DNA of 64,000 nucleotides, from NCBI GenBank assembly GCA_037953625.1, contig CM075655.1, forward strand, positions 124,999,001 to 125,063,000. The letters run 5' to 3'. Made by a program: the position numbers and the translations under genes. Under the pieces are notes generated by a model. It was given only the letters and a program-made list of their open reading frames with translations. It had not been told where the DNA came from and ran no database searches. This DNA is from Crotalaria pallida. Taxonomy: Eukaryota > Streptophyta > Magnoliopsida > Fabales > Fabaceae. Positions 22,498 through 34,600 of this stretch are shown here, piece after piece. Position 1 is the first letter of the stretch. Every line of letters begins with the position of its first letter.

Positions 22498-23858
22498 AGA
22501 GATGGTGATGGGTTCGGGTGGGTCCGGGTATCCCATTACTCGGACCCATCCCGCTCATGCATATCCGGACCCGGACCCGCACGGGTACCCACTATCAAGC
22601 GAGACAACGGATTTTCGGGTACCCAAACAGGTTTACGGGTACCCATTATATTTAAAAAATAATAATTAAAATTTTAAACTTATTTTTTTCTGAACAAACA
22701 TAAAAATTCTATATTTTTAGTTGCCAAGTACTTGATATATTATTAAACAATTCACAAACAAACTCGCTATAGGCAAAACAGACTCACTTAGAAACAAAAC
22801 CTGTTACACAAATATACTTAAATTCCAAATCAATTGAATAATAAATATTTTTTTTGCGGGCCTTGTGGTACCCGGACCCAGACACATTCCGGGCATTACC
22901 AACGAGTATCCGTTTTTATATACCCGCGGATCCATTTTTGGATCCGTACCCAGATCCATTATGGATATTACCTGCAGGCATGGTTGTCAAACTCGCGAGT
23001 TAGTACGAGTTTACGAATTTACTTCATGGAATCGAGTTAACTCGGTTCAAAACTCGAATCGGAGTAAATTAAACTAGGGTAAACTCGCGTAAACTCGGTC
23101 AAACTCGATTAAACTCGCAAGTCAACAAAAAAGGCCCAAAAATAGAAGCCCAGCACGACAGTGTCATTTTTGGCCTTGTCAACCGCATTTTGGAAGAATC
23201 AGCTGCGTTTTGGCATGATAAAAAATAGAAACCCTTCTCTTTCTCTGTTGCTCTCCATCTTTGCTGCTCTGGCTTGGTGAAACCCTTCTCGATCTCTGGC
23301 TTCTCTCCTTCACTGTTGCTCTGGCTTCTTTACTACTGCTCTCTCTGCCTCTCTAGCCTCTTGATCTCCGCTGTCCTCTATGGCCCCTCGATCTCCGCTG
23401 CTCTCTCTAGACTTGAAGGATTTGCTTGCGTTAACTACTGTTGATGGTTCTTATTCGCTTGCATTAACCACTACTTCTGAAATTGGTTCTTCTTTTGGTT
23501 TTTCTGATTTGCTGGCGTTCAGATTAGCTAATTAACTAATGTAATTGATGCAATTTTCTTATAATTTTATTTGTTGCTATTTGTTGTTGTATAATTGTAT
23601 TGATGCACTTCTATTGTATCCTATTATCATTGATTTGGCTTTGATTGATTGCAAATAAATGCTAACAAATATTTATAAACGCTTCTTTTTCATTTTAATA
23701 GAGTAAAAAATACGAAATAGAAGGTATGAAAGTTGTGTAGATATTAATTTTAAAATCAGTAAACTCGTACGAGTTTACGAGTCGAGTTTACCTCGATTCC
23801 ACGAGTTTGACAACCTTATCCGTAGATACGGATCCAATTGTCAAGTCTAGTTATACGT
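22498..23858. mobile_element. Nested pair of hAT-like elements
   Basis: The outer element starts AGAGATGGTGATGGG and has subterminal GGGTACCC and GGACCCGG motifs at both ends (22510-22640; 22860-22980 and 23818-23840). The inner element, about 22981-23816, has inverted ends GGTTGTCAAACTCG / CGAGTTTGACAACC with subterminal ACTCGAGTTTAC motifs. Its centre has CT-rich leader-like DNA (23225-23420). Target duplications are degraded. Superfamily by analogy with the two clear 8-bp cases. Confidence 0.6.
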
Positions 23859-23953
23859 ACTAATAGTCTAACATATTAAATGATGAATGATGCTGGGAAT
23901 GGGTGGTAACTGGTAAAGAGGAAAAAAAATAAAAGCTTAAGTATTTTTTTTCT

Positions 23954-24317
23954 AGAGTGAAGACCCACTTTGGTCCCTGTCGATTTTGCACAATACCAAT
24001 TTGGTCTCTGACAAATTCATAATACCACATTTAGTCCCTAAAAAAAAATTTCATACCAATTTGGTCCCTCAACTTTTTTCCATACCAATTTCGTCCCTCA
24101 ATATTTTATTCCATACTAACTTGGTCGCTCAATTTTAAGGATCAAATTGGTACATCTGAAAATCTTGAGGGACTAAATTGATATGAAAAAAAGTTGAGCA
24201 AGGGACCAAATTGGTATGGAAAATTTTTTTTGAGGGACTAAATGTGGTATTATGAATTGTCAGGGACCAAATTGGTATTGTGCAAAATCGACAGGGACCA
24301 AAATGAGTGTTCACTCT
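23954..24317. mobile_element. Foldback element, 364 bp, built of TTTGGTCCCT repeats
   Basis: The left arm AGAGTGAAGACCCACTTTGG and the inverted right arm (AGAGTGAACACTCATTTTGG) pair across almost the whole length. Both arms repeat ATACCAATTTGGTCCCT-like units. Flanks are T-runs, so a target duplication cannot be called. Non-coding. Confidence 0.75.
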
Positions 24318-24364
24318 TTTTTTTAATTTATTTTAATTTTAGGTTTCAATTTTTTTCAACTTAA

Positions 24365-25395
24365 AAAAAATTTATTTAGTACTCCTCTATTTTTGAAAAT
24401 GATTATCAATGTCACCCTTCCATTATAACATCGTTACATCGTTAAATTCTTCTTTCTTCTACCTCCTTGCTCGTCGTAATCTTCAAAGGGCCATCGGAAT
24501 CTGAAAAATAGTTCAAAAAGAAACCAGTACCTGTTAAACTGGTTCAAAAACATGGTTTTTACGGACCGACTATCAAATAAGTTCCTTCATTCTAACAAGC
24601 CTTCTCGAATTATTAGACTATCAAACTGGGATTTTATGGGCATAAGATCGTGATTGTTCTGGCACCTATCAGCAATTACAACAACCAGGGTTGTACATGC
24701 ACTCTCACCTGCTGCAAGCTAAGTTCACTGCGTTGATCAATTGAGGCAAAGAAGACATGTGTCTGAAGCTTCATGTGACCATCACGACTCATTACTTCCT
24801 TCTACTCCCAACTCCCTACAGCAAAGTTCGTTGTCATCCCCGAATTCAGAGATCGATGAACAATTCGCACATGCATGAATCATCCTCACTCTTCTGTGAC
24901 AAGCATACATTGTGAAACATCAGTACTGATAACTAATTAACAACAACGTGCAAATGCAACCAAAGTTGCGGAGAAGGTTTATAAGACACTCTCACTAATT
25001 TCTAATTAAAATATAATGTTTCGTACCTTTTTAAATAAATGAGCTATCACGGGAATGTGATCCGTTCTTGATAAATTGTTTGGTTTATTATTTTAGATTA
25101 CCATATTGAAGTTATCGTTAGTTGTTGAGTTGAAATGTTGGGTATTTAGTATATATATTTTTATGTTTGATTGCTCTCTTGAGCATTTTAATAATAATGT
25201 TGTCGGTAGGGATATTTTTTCTTTTAGGTTTTCTTTTAGATTCCTATGGCCATTTTCCAGATTTCGATGGCCCTTTTGAGATTCTGGCAAGCAAGGAGGT
25301 AGAAGGAGGAAGAATTTAACGATGTTATAACAATGAAAGGGTGATATTGATAATAATAGTTTAAAAGATAGGGAACTAAATTGATTCTTTCTAAG
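24365..25395. mobile_element. Long-inverted-repeat element with unidentified cargo
   Basis: The segment 24380-24510 (ATCAATGTCACCCTTCC, CATCGTTAAATTCTTC, CTACCTCCTTGCT, GGGCCATCGGAATCTG) is repeated in inverse at 25235-25370. Arms are about 130 bp. The centre (24540-25050) is less AT-rich than the flanks and may be captured sequence, but no frame is recognisable. Mutator-like by arm length only. Confidence 0.6.
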
Positions 25396-26546
25396 AGTAG
25401 AAACTGAACTTGATGGATATTTTGAGAATAAATAAGTAAACTAAAAGATATAGTGAATTAAATAAATAATTCAAGAAATCAAATAAGTAATTTTGTTAAG
25501 AACTTTTATTTTGGCAAACCTAGATACCAATTTGACTTATATACAAAACGATTAACATAACCTAACAAGTTTCAACACATTTTGATAACTGAAGGTTTTT
25601 TTTTTTTAAATAAGATTTAAATATGCTTTTTTAATAAATATAGTCACTTTTGATTTTAGTTTTTGACTTTTTTTTTTATTTTTGAAAATTTTGATTTTAG
25701 TTTTTGTTGATGACCTATGAACACTTTAATTGGCCACATATGCCATTAATGTGACACATGGCACATGCTTGTATGAAGTATGAACCACATCATTGTTACT
25801 ACTAGATACTAAAACAAAAATTTCGGAAAATAAAAAGGATAAAATCAGGTTAAAAAACATATTAAATTTTTTAAATTAAATTGGTATACACTGACAATTT
25901 AAATTTACACTACATCATCAATCATTCAACTGTATTAGTTTTACTTAAAAGTCATTGATAATAAACTCACATAACTAATATACTGTCAATGTAAAAAACA
26001 TGCAAATTTTTCCAATACAAGTATGCAATAATATAATGGATATTAATTATAAAATTCATGTATACATTTTTTTAATTAAGATAAAATTTGATTTTTTTTA
26101 TTTAACCGAGTAGTTTTACAAACAATTTATGAAAAATAGATAATTTTAAAATTATTTTAAAAAATGTGGCTATCAAAGTGAACCAATTTTTTCTGTCACT
26201 GCCACATCATTACGTCATATACACTGACATAACCCACATGAGAGGCTCTGATTGGACAATAAAAAACAAAATAAAAAGTTCTTGGCTACAAGACTAATGC
26301 ATCAGCAACAACTACTAGGCCACAAGCTCTTATATGTAATGTACATGAACAAAAATATTTATTAATACTTTTCGTTTAGACTTTTAACAATATTTAATCC
26401 ATTTTTTATCTTTTATCCTAACTATAAAAACTAATTTTAAATTTTATTTTGTCTTGTTTTATAAGTTTCTTTCCAATTATCAATTGTCCTTTTTTATAAG
26501 TTTCATTCTAATTAAATTTTCTGCATATATGCGCTGTATATGCTAA
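25396..26546. other. AT-rich intergenic, nothing recognised
   Basis: No supported frame and no paired repeat ends. Confidence 0.5.
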
Positions 26547-26555
26547 AATTTTGAA

Positions 26556-27081
26556 GGTTTATTTATGTTTATAGTCCCTGAACGTTGAGAGTGCTTTGAT
26601 TTTGGTCCCTGAAATTTTTTTTGACCTTGACTCGTCCTTAATTGTTTTGAAAATTTGGTTTTAGTCCCTGCCATTAGAAAAAATTTGTTAACTGTTGACG
26701 TGACTAATTGAACCCCACATTGACATACATGTATGCAAGTACCGCGTGCCACCGGTAGGATAACTAGGATGATCCGGGCACGCAGGAGCAAAATGGCCAA
26801 ATTAAAGCTCAACCGAAATGTGTTTGTGAATTGGGCTTTGACCCTTTTGCTCTTGCGGGTCCAGATCATCCACATCATCATACCAATAGTATGCATTACT
26901 TGCACACGTATATGTTGATGTGGCATTTTGTTAACCACATCAGCAGTTAATGAATTTTCCCAACGACATGGATTAAAACCAAATTTTCAAAATAATTAAG
27001 GATGAGTCAAGGTCAAAAAAACTTATAGGGACTAAAATCAAAACATCTCCAACTTTCAGGGACTAAACACATAAATAAACC
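26556..27081. mobile_element. Near-complete palindrome (foldback MULE) with perfect 9-bp duplication
   Basis: AATTTTGAA stands at 26547-26555 and 27082-27090. The element begins GGTTTATTTATG and ends CATAAATAAACC, and the two 263-bp halves are inverted copies meeting near 26818. Because both strands read almost alike, both carry similar open frames; neither is a gene. The 9-bp duplication and long arms fit a Mutator-type MITE. Confidence 0.9.
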
Positions 27082-27090
27082 AATTTTGAA

Positions 27091-27554
27091 TATATTTTAT
27101 ATTTTAAAAAATATATATACTTAATAGATATTCTGTGGATATCATAAATATAAAAGAACATGTCAAATATATCTACTATACATCATATGTATAGTAGATA
27201 TATAAATATATATTTTGTAAAAAATAGTATATATGTGATGTATATAGAAAATTATAGAATATTTACCTTCAATTATATATATATATATATATATGATGAA
27301 TATATGCTAAAAAATTATAAATTCTAATATATTTGATGCATATATGCTAAAAATTTAAGGAAATTACTTTCATGCAACCTAATTTTAAGTTGTTGTTATG
27401 CAAACATGTATTGAATCAATAAAACTTCCTAACATATTATTGCCTCTTGTTATTGTTTAAGATAGTGAAACGTTATGCACCCAGGATTAAAATACCCACC
27501 ACAAAATAGAAAACTATAAATTAATATTAAACCATACATCTTCTTGGTCAATGG
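27091..27554. other. AT-rich spacer downstream of the SABATH relic
   Basis: Tandem-like variants of ATATATATGATGAATATATGCTAAAAA occur in short pieces around 27270-27360. No gene. Confidence 0.5.
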
Positions 27555-28305
27555 TCATGCTTTTCTGGTCAAATATAAAGTGACACTGGCGAACTCAGGT
27601 TTCTCCTCACCGGACACACTATCGAGCAGGAGTTTAGGGAATAGCCGAAAAGCCTCATCAACGATGGCTTGGCCAAAGTGGTTGACCATCAAAGGTTCAA
27701 GTGCAGCCCTCGATCCCTTTGCCACTTCGAGTGCATCAACAGCGAATAATGGTTCAGGCAAGCTGCTACTGCTGCTGAGTTCATCAAGATGACAAGCATT
27801 CCCATGTACGATCGATACAGAGCATACTTCCATGCGATTGATTATGAAAGAACCTTCTTTCAAGACCACCTGCTTCAGTTCTGATGGAGATGGTAAGTAG
27901 TTTGGAATGTTGAAGGTGTCCAATTGCTCTGCTTCTATGACTCCCTGAAACAAACAAACAAACAAATATGCATGACTCTCACCTCTTTTTGTATGCCAAA
28001 TCATGTGCAAGTCAATTTGCCACCATGTATAAATTTTAAGGAAAAGTTACTCTACCATGTATTTGTGCATGACCCGTTGTCTGGGAGAAATTAAATCATT
28101 ATCTGGTATGGGATGGATCATTTCCACACCATTGAATTCATTCGGTTGAATATATTATTAATTAATTAAAAAATTATATTTAATGAAATCAATGACTTAA
28201 ATGTAATTAGTATCATTGATCCCATATTAAACAATAATTTCTTGTTGCAATGGGAAGTTTATTGTAGAGTTTTTTTGTGTCCTAAGGCATAAATTAAATG
28301 AGAAA

Positions 28306-29002
28306 CAATAGTAATACAACAACAACTAAGCCTTTGTCTCACTAGGTGGGGTCGGCTACATGGATCAAACGACGTCATAAAGGCCTATCATAAATTATGT
28401 CTTTTGATAAGACATTGATTGCCATATCATTCTCAATTGTTTCGCCTATAGTTTTTCTAGGTCTTCCTCTTCCTCTAGCCCTTGTAGTACCCTCCATTTG
28501 GTCTACCCTCCTAACCGGGGCTTCCACTGGTCTCCTCCACACATGCCCAAACCACCTAAGACGAGATTCAACCATTTTTTCAACAATAGGAGCAACCCCA
28601 ACTTTTTCTCGAATATACTCATTTCTAATCCGATCTTGTCTGGTATGCCCACTCATCTACCGCAACATCCTCATCTCTGCAACATGAAGTTTATTCTCTT
28701 GTGTGCCCTTTGCCGCCCAACACTCTGTCCCATATAACATCGTCGGTCTTACAGCAGTGCGGTAGAACATTCATTTAAGTTTAAGTGGTACCTTCTTATC
28801 ACATAACACGCCCGAGGCACTCTTCCATTTCATCCACCCTGCTTGAATCCTACGATTTACATCCCCTTCTATTTCTGCATCCTGAACCAAGATACTTAAA
28901 CTTCGGGACTTGTGCTAAGACATGCTCTCCGACCTTCACCTCCTGAGTAAGGCCCACGTGCCTCTTGCTAAAATTACACTCCATATACTCTGTCTTGCTC
29001 CA
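28306..29002 (-). mobile_element. 5'-truncated LINE with 11-bp target duplication
   Basis: TAAATGAGAAA occurs at 28295-28305 and 29003-29013. On the minus strand the 3' end reads CCGACCCCACCTAGTGAGAC then a TTG-rich tail, the usual end of plant L1-type elements. The frame at 28656-28375 gives MSGHTRQDRIRNEYIREKVG, RLRWFGHVWRRP and RGRGRPRKT, the C-terminal part of LINE reverse transcriptase. Further upstream, VGEHVLAQVPKFKYLGS is present but out of continuous frame. Inactive. Confidence 0.9.
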
Positions 29003-29534
29003 TAAATGAGAAATTCATTAAAAAAAATTAATGTTAAATACATTATTTCTTATTTAAAAAAATAAAAAAAAAAAGAAAGAAATTAAGTTGCTCATCGGCC
29101 ATTGCTAAGGCAACATGCATGATTAGAAGCATTATTGTATACCTACATTACACTAGGACAAAAATATGCACGCACGCACCTTCAAGACCATGTCATTGAT
29201 AGCCGTGAGCAAAAGATCATAGAGGTAACCTATAGACTCCTTGTTGGTTGGGTCTTGGCTTCTTCTTCCAGGTAATGTGAGAACCATACAACCTCCTTCC
29301 ACCAATTCCTCTGCGCGGCACTTGAGGAACAATGACCAATCTCTCTAAAATTGCTCGTAATATGCATTCAACACGTTTTCCGGGCTTGTCCGGGTTATTA
29401 TTGAAGAGAGAGAAATGTATAAGAAGTGAAAAAGAGAGTATAATAAATGAGAATGTGTTTGGAAAAATAACATTTATTATGTATTGGGTTTATAAAACAA
29501 CAAGACTTATGAAACATAATACAAATGCTAAAAC

Positions 29535-30060
29535 AACATTACATAAACGGATGGAGTATTATTTAACCAATTATCATTACTCACACCCACCATCTTTAAT
29601 CTCTCATTCTCACCCCACATAATCATCTTCAACCTCTCATCCAATACTACGAAAATTAATTAAAATCTCATAAAAAATATAAATCCAGATAAATAATTAT
29701 TAGTTTATTACCCATTTGAAAGAAAAAAAAACACAAAATTCCCTCACCATTAAAAAAAAATCATTAAGGTGTTGGGTTATTAATTATTACTAACGTTACT
29801 GCTTACCGTTTGTTATGTTGTGTGGCTTTCTAGTTCTTGATGTAAAGCAAGAATTCTTAGACAAATATAGAAATCATGATAAACAATATGCTAATTTATG
29901 AAAGTTTAAGAGAGTGGATGGGAAAAACTTTGGTGTGAGAAAGATGAGAGGTTGAAGATGATTATGTGGGTTGAATATGAGAGGTTAAAAATGATAGGTG
30001 TGAGTAGTGATAATTGGTTAAGTAATAAGTTTTTAGGATTATGAGTGTAAATAATAATAG
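29535..30060. mobile_element. Foldback sequence in place of SABATH exon 2
   Basis: AACCAATTATCATTACTCACACC and ATCATCTTCAACCTCTCATC-type blocks at 29555-29640 are inverted at 29915-30025 (GATGAGAGGTTGAAGATGAT; GGTGTGAGTAGTGATAATTGG). The remaining 29391-29535 and 30060-30270 are AT-rich and unrecognised. The element may have come with the deletion of exon 2. Confidence 0.6.
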
Positions 30061-30413
30061 GATTGGATGTGAGTATTAAACATATCAATGTAAATAATAA
30101 TATATAAGGGTAATATTGATAGTAAGTGCAAAAAAAATATAAAAAACAGGGTGCGAGTACTAATAAAACGGGTATTAATAATATCTTCCTAATATTATAT
30201 GTACATCCAAAATTGATATTCATATATACATGTGCTTATGTTATATGCATAAACAACAAACAAACAAAGAACCTGAACTATGCTGTTGTTGGCATAACTC
30301 GTTTCTCCAGTTCCTTCCTTCATATGGAGCACTTGATCAAGTCCCATCTTTATTTTTCTCTCCTAAACTATTTTTTAAATTTCACTTCTGGTTGTGCAAG
30401 AGGTTTCCCTTGC

Positions 30414-30421
30414 CTTTTATA
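30414..30421 (-). promoter_or_regulatory. TATA box of the SABATH relic
   Basis: TATAAAAG on the minus strand, about 70 bp upstream of the exon 1 start codon at 30347. Confidence 0.5.
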
Positions 30422-30470
30422 GGAAAATTATAGTGTCTTGCTCATGGTTGCTCATACCAAAAGTTCCGTA

Positions 30471-31092
30471 AGGTTGGTATTTAAAGGATTTTACTTCGGT
30501 ATCTTTTTAAAATAAAGAGTTTTGGTATCTTTTCATATTTATCCAATCAAATTATGACAACTGCAATATACTACCATGTGAAAAAAGTGTATAAGTTTAA
30601 TAAAATTTTGCAATCAAATCTGTGTGATCTTATTTGCATGATTTTTTAACAAAATCAATTCACAACCACTCCCAAATCATGAACCTTAATATCAAGTTTT
30701 TATTGATCTTGGGCTAGCAACCTCAACATCATGCCACTTATATCAATTTTCTTACTAGATAACGATGAAAAAAAGAACACTTCATTGTATTTTTATTTTT
30801 CTGATCAGCTTAAAAAATTGTATTGCTGCAGTTGAGATATAATCTTCAGCACACAAGAACATATGTTTTCGTCTAAATTTAGCGTAGATTTTTGAGCACA
30901 AAAAATATATAAAAAGTGAAAAACATCTTAACATATAATTTTCAGTCTTTATTGAGTGCCAAAAATATCTCGGTGTTACGTTTTTTGACATGGTAATATA
31001 TTATACTTGTCATGATTTAATTGGAAAAATATGAGAAGATATCAAAACCCTTTATTTTGAAAGGGTACAAAATAAAACCGTATCTAAAACCT
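30471..31092. mobile_element. Element with about 85-bp inverted repeats upstream of the SABATH relic
   Basis: AGGTTGGTATTTAAAGG through AAAATAAAGAGTTTTGGTATC and CATATTTATCCAAT on the left is inverted at 31008-31092 on the right. The centre holds no supported gene. No target duplication was found. Confidence 0.65.
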
Positions 31093-31422
31093 ATCTCTGA
31101 CAAGTCAATTTATTGTGAGTCCTTGCATTGTCTACAATTGTCAATTTGTGTGGTTACATTCATAAAACATGACAATAATGTTTCTCAACATTTTACGTAA
31201 AAAAAAGAATTAATATTGTTAGTGGTATTGAAATATAAATATTTAATTTTTTTAAAAATTACCCTTATAATTATTATTGAGATACTAAAAATGTTGATTT
31301 TATAGAGGTGTTTATGGAAAGAAGTAATTCAATATTATTGAAAATTAGAATAAGATCTTACAAATAAGACCAAATAAATGTTATTCCTAAAAAAGTCTTA
31401 CATTCAAGGACAAGAGGAAGTA

Positions 31423-31694
31423 CTCCCTCCGGTCTTGTTTATTAGCAAAAATAACTACCAGCACAGGTATTAAGAAAAACAGTTGGGTGTATTTAATTTT
31501 CTCAAATTTTTAAAAAGTTAGACTACTTTGGGAAATTTGTATTGGAAATGAAACAAAAATTAAACGATACAACCACTTTATCGAGATATTTTAGGAATGA
31601 TTGTATTGAGAATCAGAACGTTAGTTAATTTTTGCTTATATTTGAGACCACTAATATGATATTTTTATTTGCTTATAATTGAGATTGGAGGGAG
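31423..31694. mobile_element. MITE with TA target duplication
   Basis: CTCCCTCCGGTCTTGTTTATTA to ATAATTGAGATTGGAGGGAG, flanked by TA (31421-31422, 31695-31696). A partial MITE of another family (about 31201-31420) abuts it. The interior resembles the outer element at 18896-19451 in reverse. Confidence 0.75.
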
Positions 31695-31955
31695 TATAAG
31701 TTTGTGGCTCTTGCTAACAAGTATTTTTAGAGCACTTGTTAAGATATTAAAATTGGAAGAAAAAAATTATAAGTCCTAGTTATTTGTTCTATCTAGAATC
31801 CAAAAAAAAAAATCAATTTCCTGTAATTTTTAACCACTTTTAATCTCTTTAACAAATGTACTGAAAACACTTTTTAACATTTTTTTAATTTTATACTATT
31901 GAGTAAGCAGCGAGCGGGGCAATTAAAGTTACTAGCTTAAAACCCTTACCCACTA

Positions 31956-32833
31956 GGGCATCCATAGCAGAGTCTTCACTTAAGACTCTCCAAACTCTGA
32001 CACATCGGCATTACATCATTATTCTGCTTTCAAACTCAACTTCAGACTTTTCATATTTTTCACCATATCAAAGTCTTAATACCAGACTCACCAAACATGC
32101 ATCAGTATTACATCATCATGTACTTTTATACACAATTTTATTTCAATAATACTTTTGTAATACAATTTCAATAATATTAATTACATAGAATTTATAAAAA
32201 TAATCCCAAATAATATTTAAATATTAAAATTAAATAAAAGATAACATTACAATAATTAATGGTACCTACTAAAAATTATAAAGTACATAAAAAATACAAT
32301 ATAATTCAAATTCTTATAATTTAATTAACGATTCTTTCTTGTCCTCCAAAATATTGTCACAAATGCTCCATTAAATCCGCTTGCAATTGATAATGTTATG
32401 TGCGATTACGAAATCGCCTATGATTTTGGATGTATATCCTTAAACGGCTATTGATTTCAAATTATTTATTATTTATTTATTTATTTATTTGAATATAAAA
32501 ATATGTATCTTTATTTATTTATTTATGTTTCCAAACAATATATTTAAGAATAAAAGAGAAAAAATATATATTTAAAAATATTGTTTTATTTTTAAAAAAT
32601 ATTATTATTAATTTATCGTTAATAATATTTATTATTATTATTATTATTTGTTTATTAGGGTATTATAAATTAAAAAAGGAAGAAAAAGATAAACACCGGG
32701 TCCCATAGAGTCTTAAGTTGAGTATGTTATTTTACAACTCAACTTAAGACTCTCTACCAGATTTTGAAGATTAATAAAGTCTGAAAGAAAATGTGAACTT
32801 AAGACTCTATACCAAACTCTTCTATAGATGTCC
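31956..32833. mobile_element. TIR element with GGGCATCCATAGCAGAG ends
   Basis: GGGCATCCATAGCAGAGTC on the left is inverted at 32810-32833 (GACTC..ACTCTTCTATAGATGTCC). CTA precedes and TTA follows, close to the TTA target of PIF/Harbinger elements. The internal arms carry CTTAAGACTC and GAGTCTTAAG. A related end lies at 40345-40500. Superfamily is inferred. Confidence 0.6.
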
Positions 32834-34600
32834 TTAGTGGTTGATTTAAGATACAATGCAAGTTGAGAAATTTTTACTACCTTCTTGTTACAAGGTATTC
32901 TTCATGACAAACCCGTGTGATAAATACTAGACAAAACAAGGCCAATTGCAATTTGTCCATGTGCCATGTGCCAATGTCTTTTTGAGCTTTCGTTCTGCAT
33001 TATTGAATAGAACAAGGAGATGCGTGTTTAATGTGATTGGGGTTTAATATGTGATATTTTTGTATTTTTTTGTCTCCCTTTTACATAGTAAGTGGCTTAT
33101 TTCTTGAGTAAATTGGAATAAAATAATGAAATTTTGTCATTATAAGATTTCTGGAACCTTTTGATGTGTTTGGTTTGTTTTCAGGTATTTAAGCTCTCAA
33201 AACAGTGATTTTTGCAAAGGAATGAAGAAGGAGAGCTTGGTACTTGAATTGGGAAGAAAAAGAGAAAATAATGAAGAAAAGTTGATCGTGGTGCCCAGGC
33301 GCTGGTCCCACGCGCTCAGGCGCGGGTTGGGGTCAACTGGCCAATAATGGGGTGCATTTGGTTGATTTTTTCAGATAGCAGCACGCCCAGACGCAGGAGT
33401 TGCAAGCCTGAGCACGAAAAATGCGAGAAAGTGATACTGTTCGCTGTTTTGACCATAACTTGAGCTACACTTATCCAAATGAGGCGATCTGGATATCATT
33501 TTAAAGCTAAGGAAAAGATCCACAACTTTGCAAGAAATAGTCTTGCTCAAATTCGTCCATATTGGGGGTCAAAATCAGTGCCGAAGTTTCTATCAGACAC
33601 AAATACAAGATTCTAGAAGGATTTTAATGATAAATTCTATTTGTAAATAAGATTCTTAAAGATTAGTTTATTCTAATAGGATCTTATCATATTATATTCA
33701 AATTTAGGATTAGTTTTATTCAAATAAAAATCTTATCACATTAATAGGATTAGGATTCATCAAACCGGAGAGAGAGTTACCAGAGAATAGGAAGAATTAC
33801 TGTGCTTTTGAAGATCCTTCATTTGTGGAGATTAGAGGTATTATTCATGGCTTCAATTATGTGTTCTCTAATTCTCCTTGATTCTTCTCTTTTGAACATG
33901 TGTAACTAAACTCCGTTTTGGGAACATGGTGAATTTGTATGAAACCATCATAGTTATTGTTTAATGAATTAATGTTTTTCCATTAAGTTTCGTGTTTGAT
34001 TAAGTTTTTATTGTTATCATGAATTTGGTACCGTTTATGATTTGGTAATTCTAATTGAATAGGAATATTATATTGAATTAGGATTTAGACCTTGAATCAA
34101 ACAATTCAATTGCATAAGGATAGGAATATGTCTATGAATTGGATAACCATTTAATAATTTTGATTGAACATTAATTGGTAAGATTAGGGTTTAAGGCTCT
34201 GCTTAAGGAATTAAGAGAGATTAGATCACTAAGAAACAAGGTTGACTCAAGGAATTAGGCTGCCTTTACTTTTGCAAAATTGGTTCAAAACCAAGGAAAT
34301 TCGTTGATTCGTTAGCAATTACTCTTGGAACCTACAATGAAACCAAGTTCCCAAGCTTTCCCATCCTTGAACAAATCTTATTTATTTTCAATTTTGTCTT
34401 TAAATTAGTCTAATTCAACAATTCTCAAATCAATTAAACCCAAATTTAAGTTTCACTTAGTAACTATAATTAGGTGAAAATTATTAGATTCAATTTTAAT
34501 CCTCGTGAGAACGATACTTTATTTATCATTATATTACTTGTACGATCTGGTATACTTGCCTGAACGCGAACATAATGCCATAAAATTAAAGGTGCTTCTT
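32834..34600. mobile_element. Non-coding LTR-retrotransposon-derived segment (tentative)
   Basis: A GC-richer patch (GGTGCCCAGGCGCTGG, CACGCGCTCAGGCGCGGG, 33290-33420) is followed by long non-coding DNA, ending CCTCGTGAGAACGATACTTT and TACTTGTACGATCTGGTATA (34500-34560). I associate this combination with untranslated parts of plant gypsy-type or large non-autonomous retroelements. No LTR pair, primer site or protein domain was found. Confidence 0.4.

Larger units (their letters stand above)
27555..30347 (-). pseudogene. Broken SABATH methyltransferase paralogue
   Basis: Exon 1 (30347-30273) is intact and has the same length as in the gene at 5,633 (MGLDQVLHMKEGTGETSYA, with a GT donor). Exon 2, carrying the cofactor loop, is absent. 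Exon 3 survives from about 29391 to its donor at about 29180, has lost its first bases and carries a stop: AYYEQF is followed by TAG where the intact gene has a Gln codon. Exon 4 (27944-27555) is intact: GVIEAEQLDTFNIPNYLPSP to a final LTRKA. A LINE lies in the last intron, and a foldback sequence occupies the exon 2 region. The product would lack the cofactor site, so it should be inactive. An upstream TATAAAAG suggests it could still be transcribed. Confidence 0.9.

Noticed and set aside
26543..26938. Open frames on both strands with similar products
   Set aside because: They mirror each other because the DNA is a palindrome; no family features.
28397..28737. Plus-strand frames over the LINE
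   Set aside because: Antisense shadows of the reverse transcriptase C-terminus.
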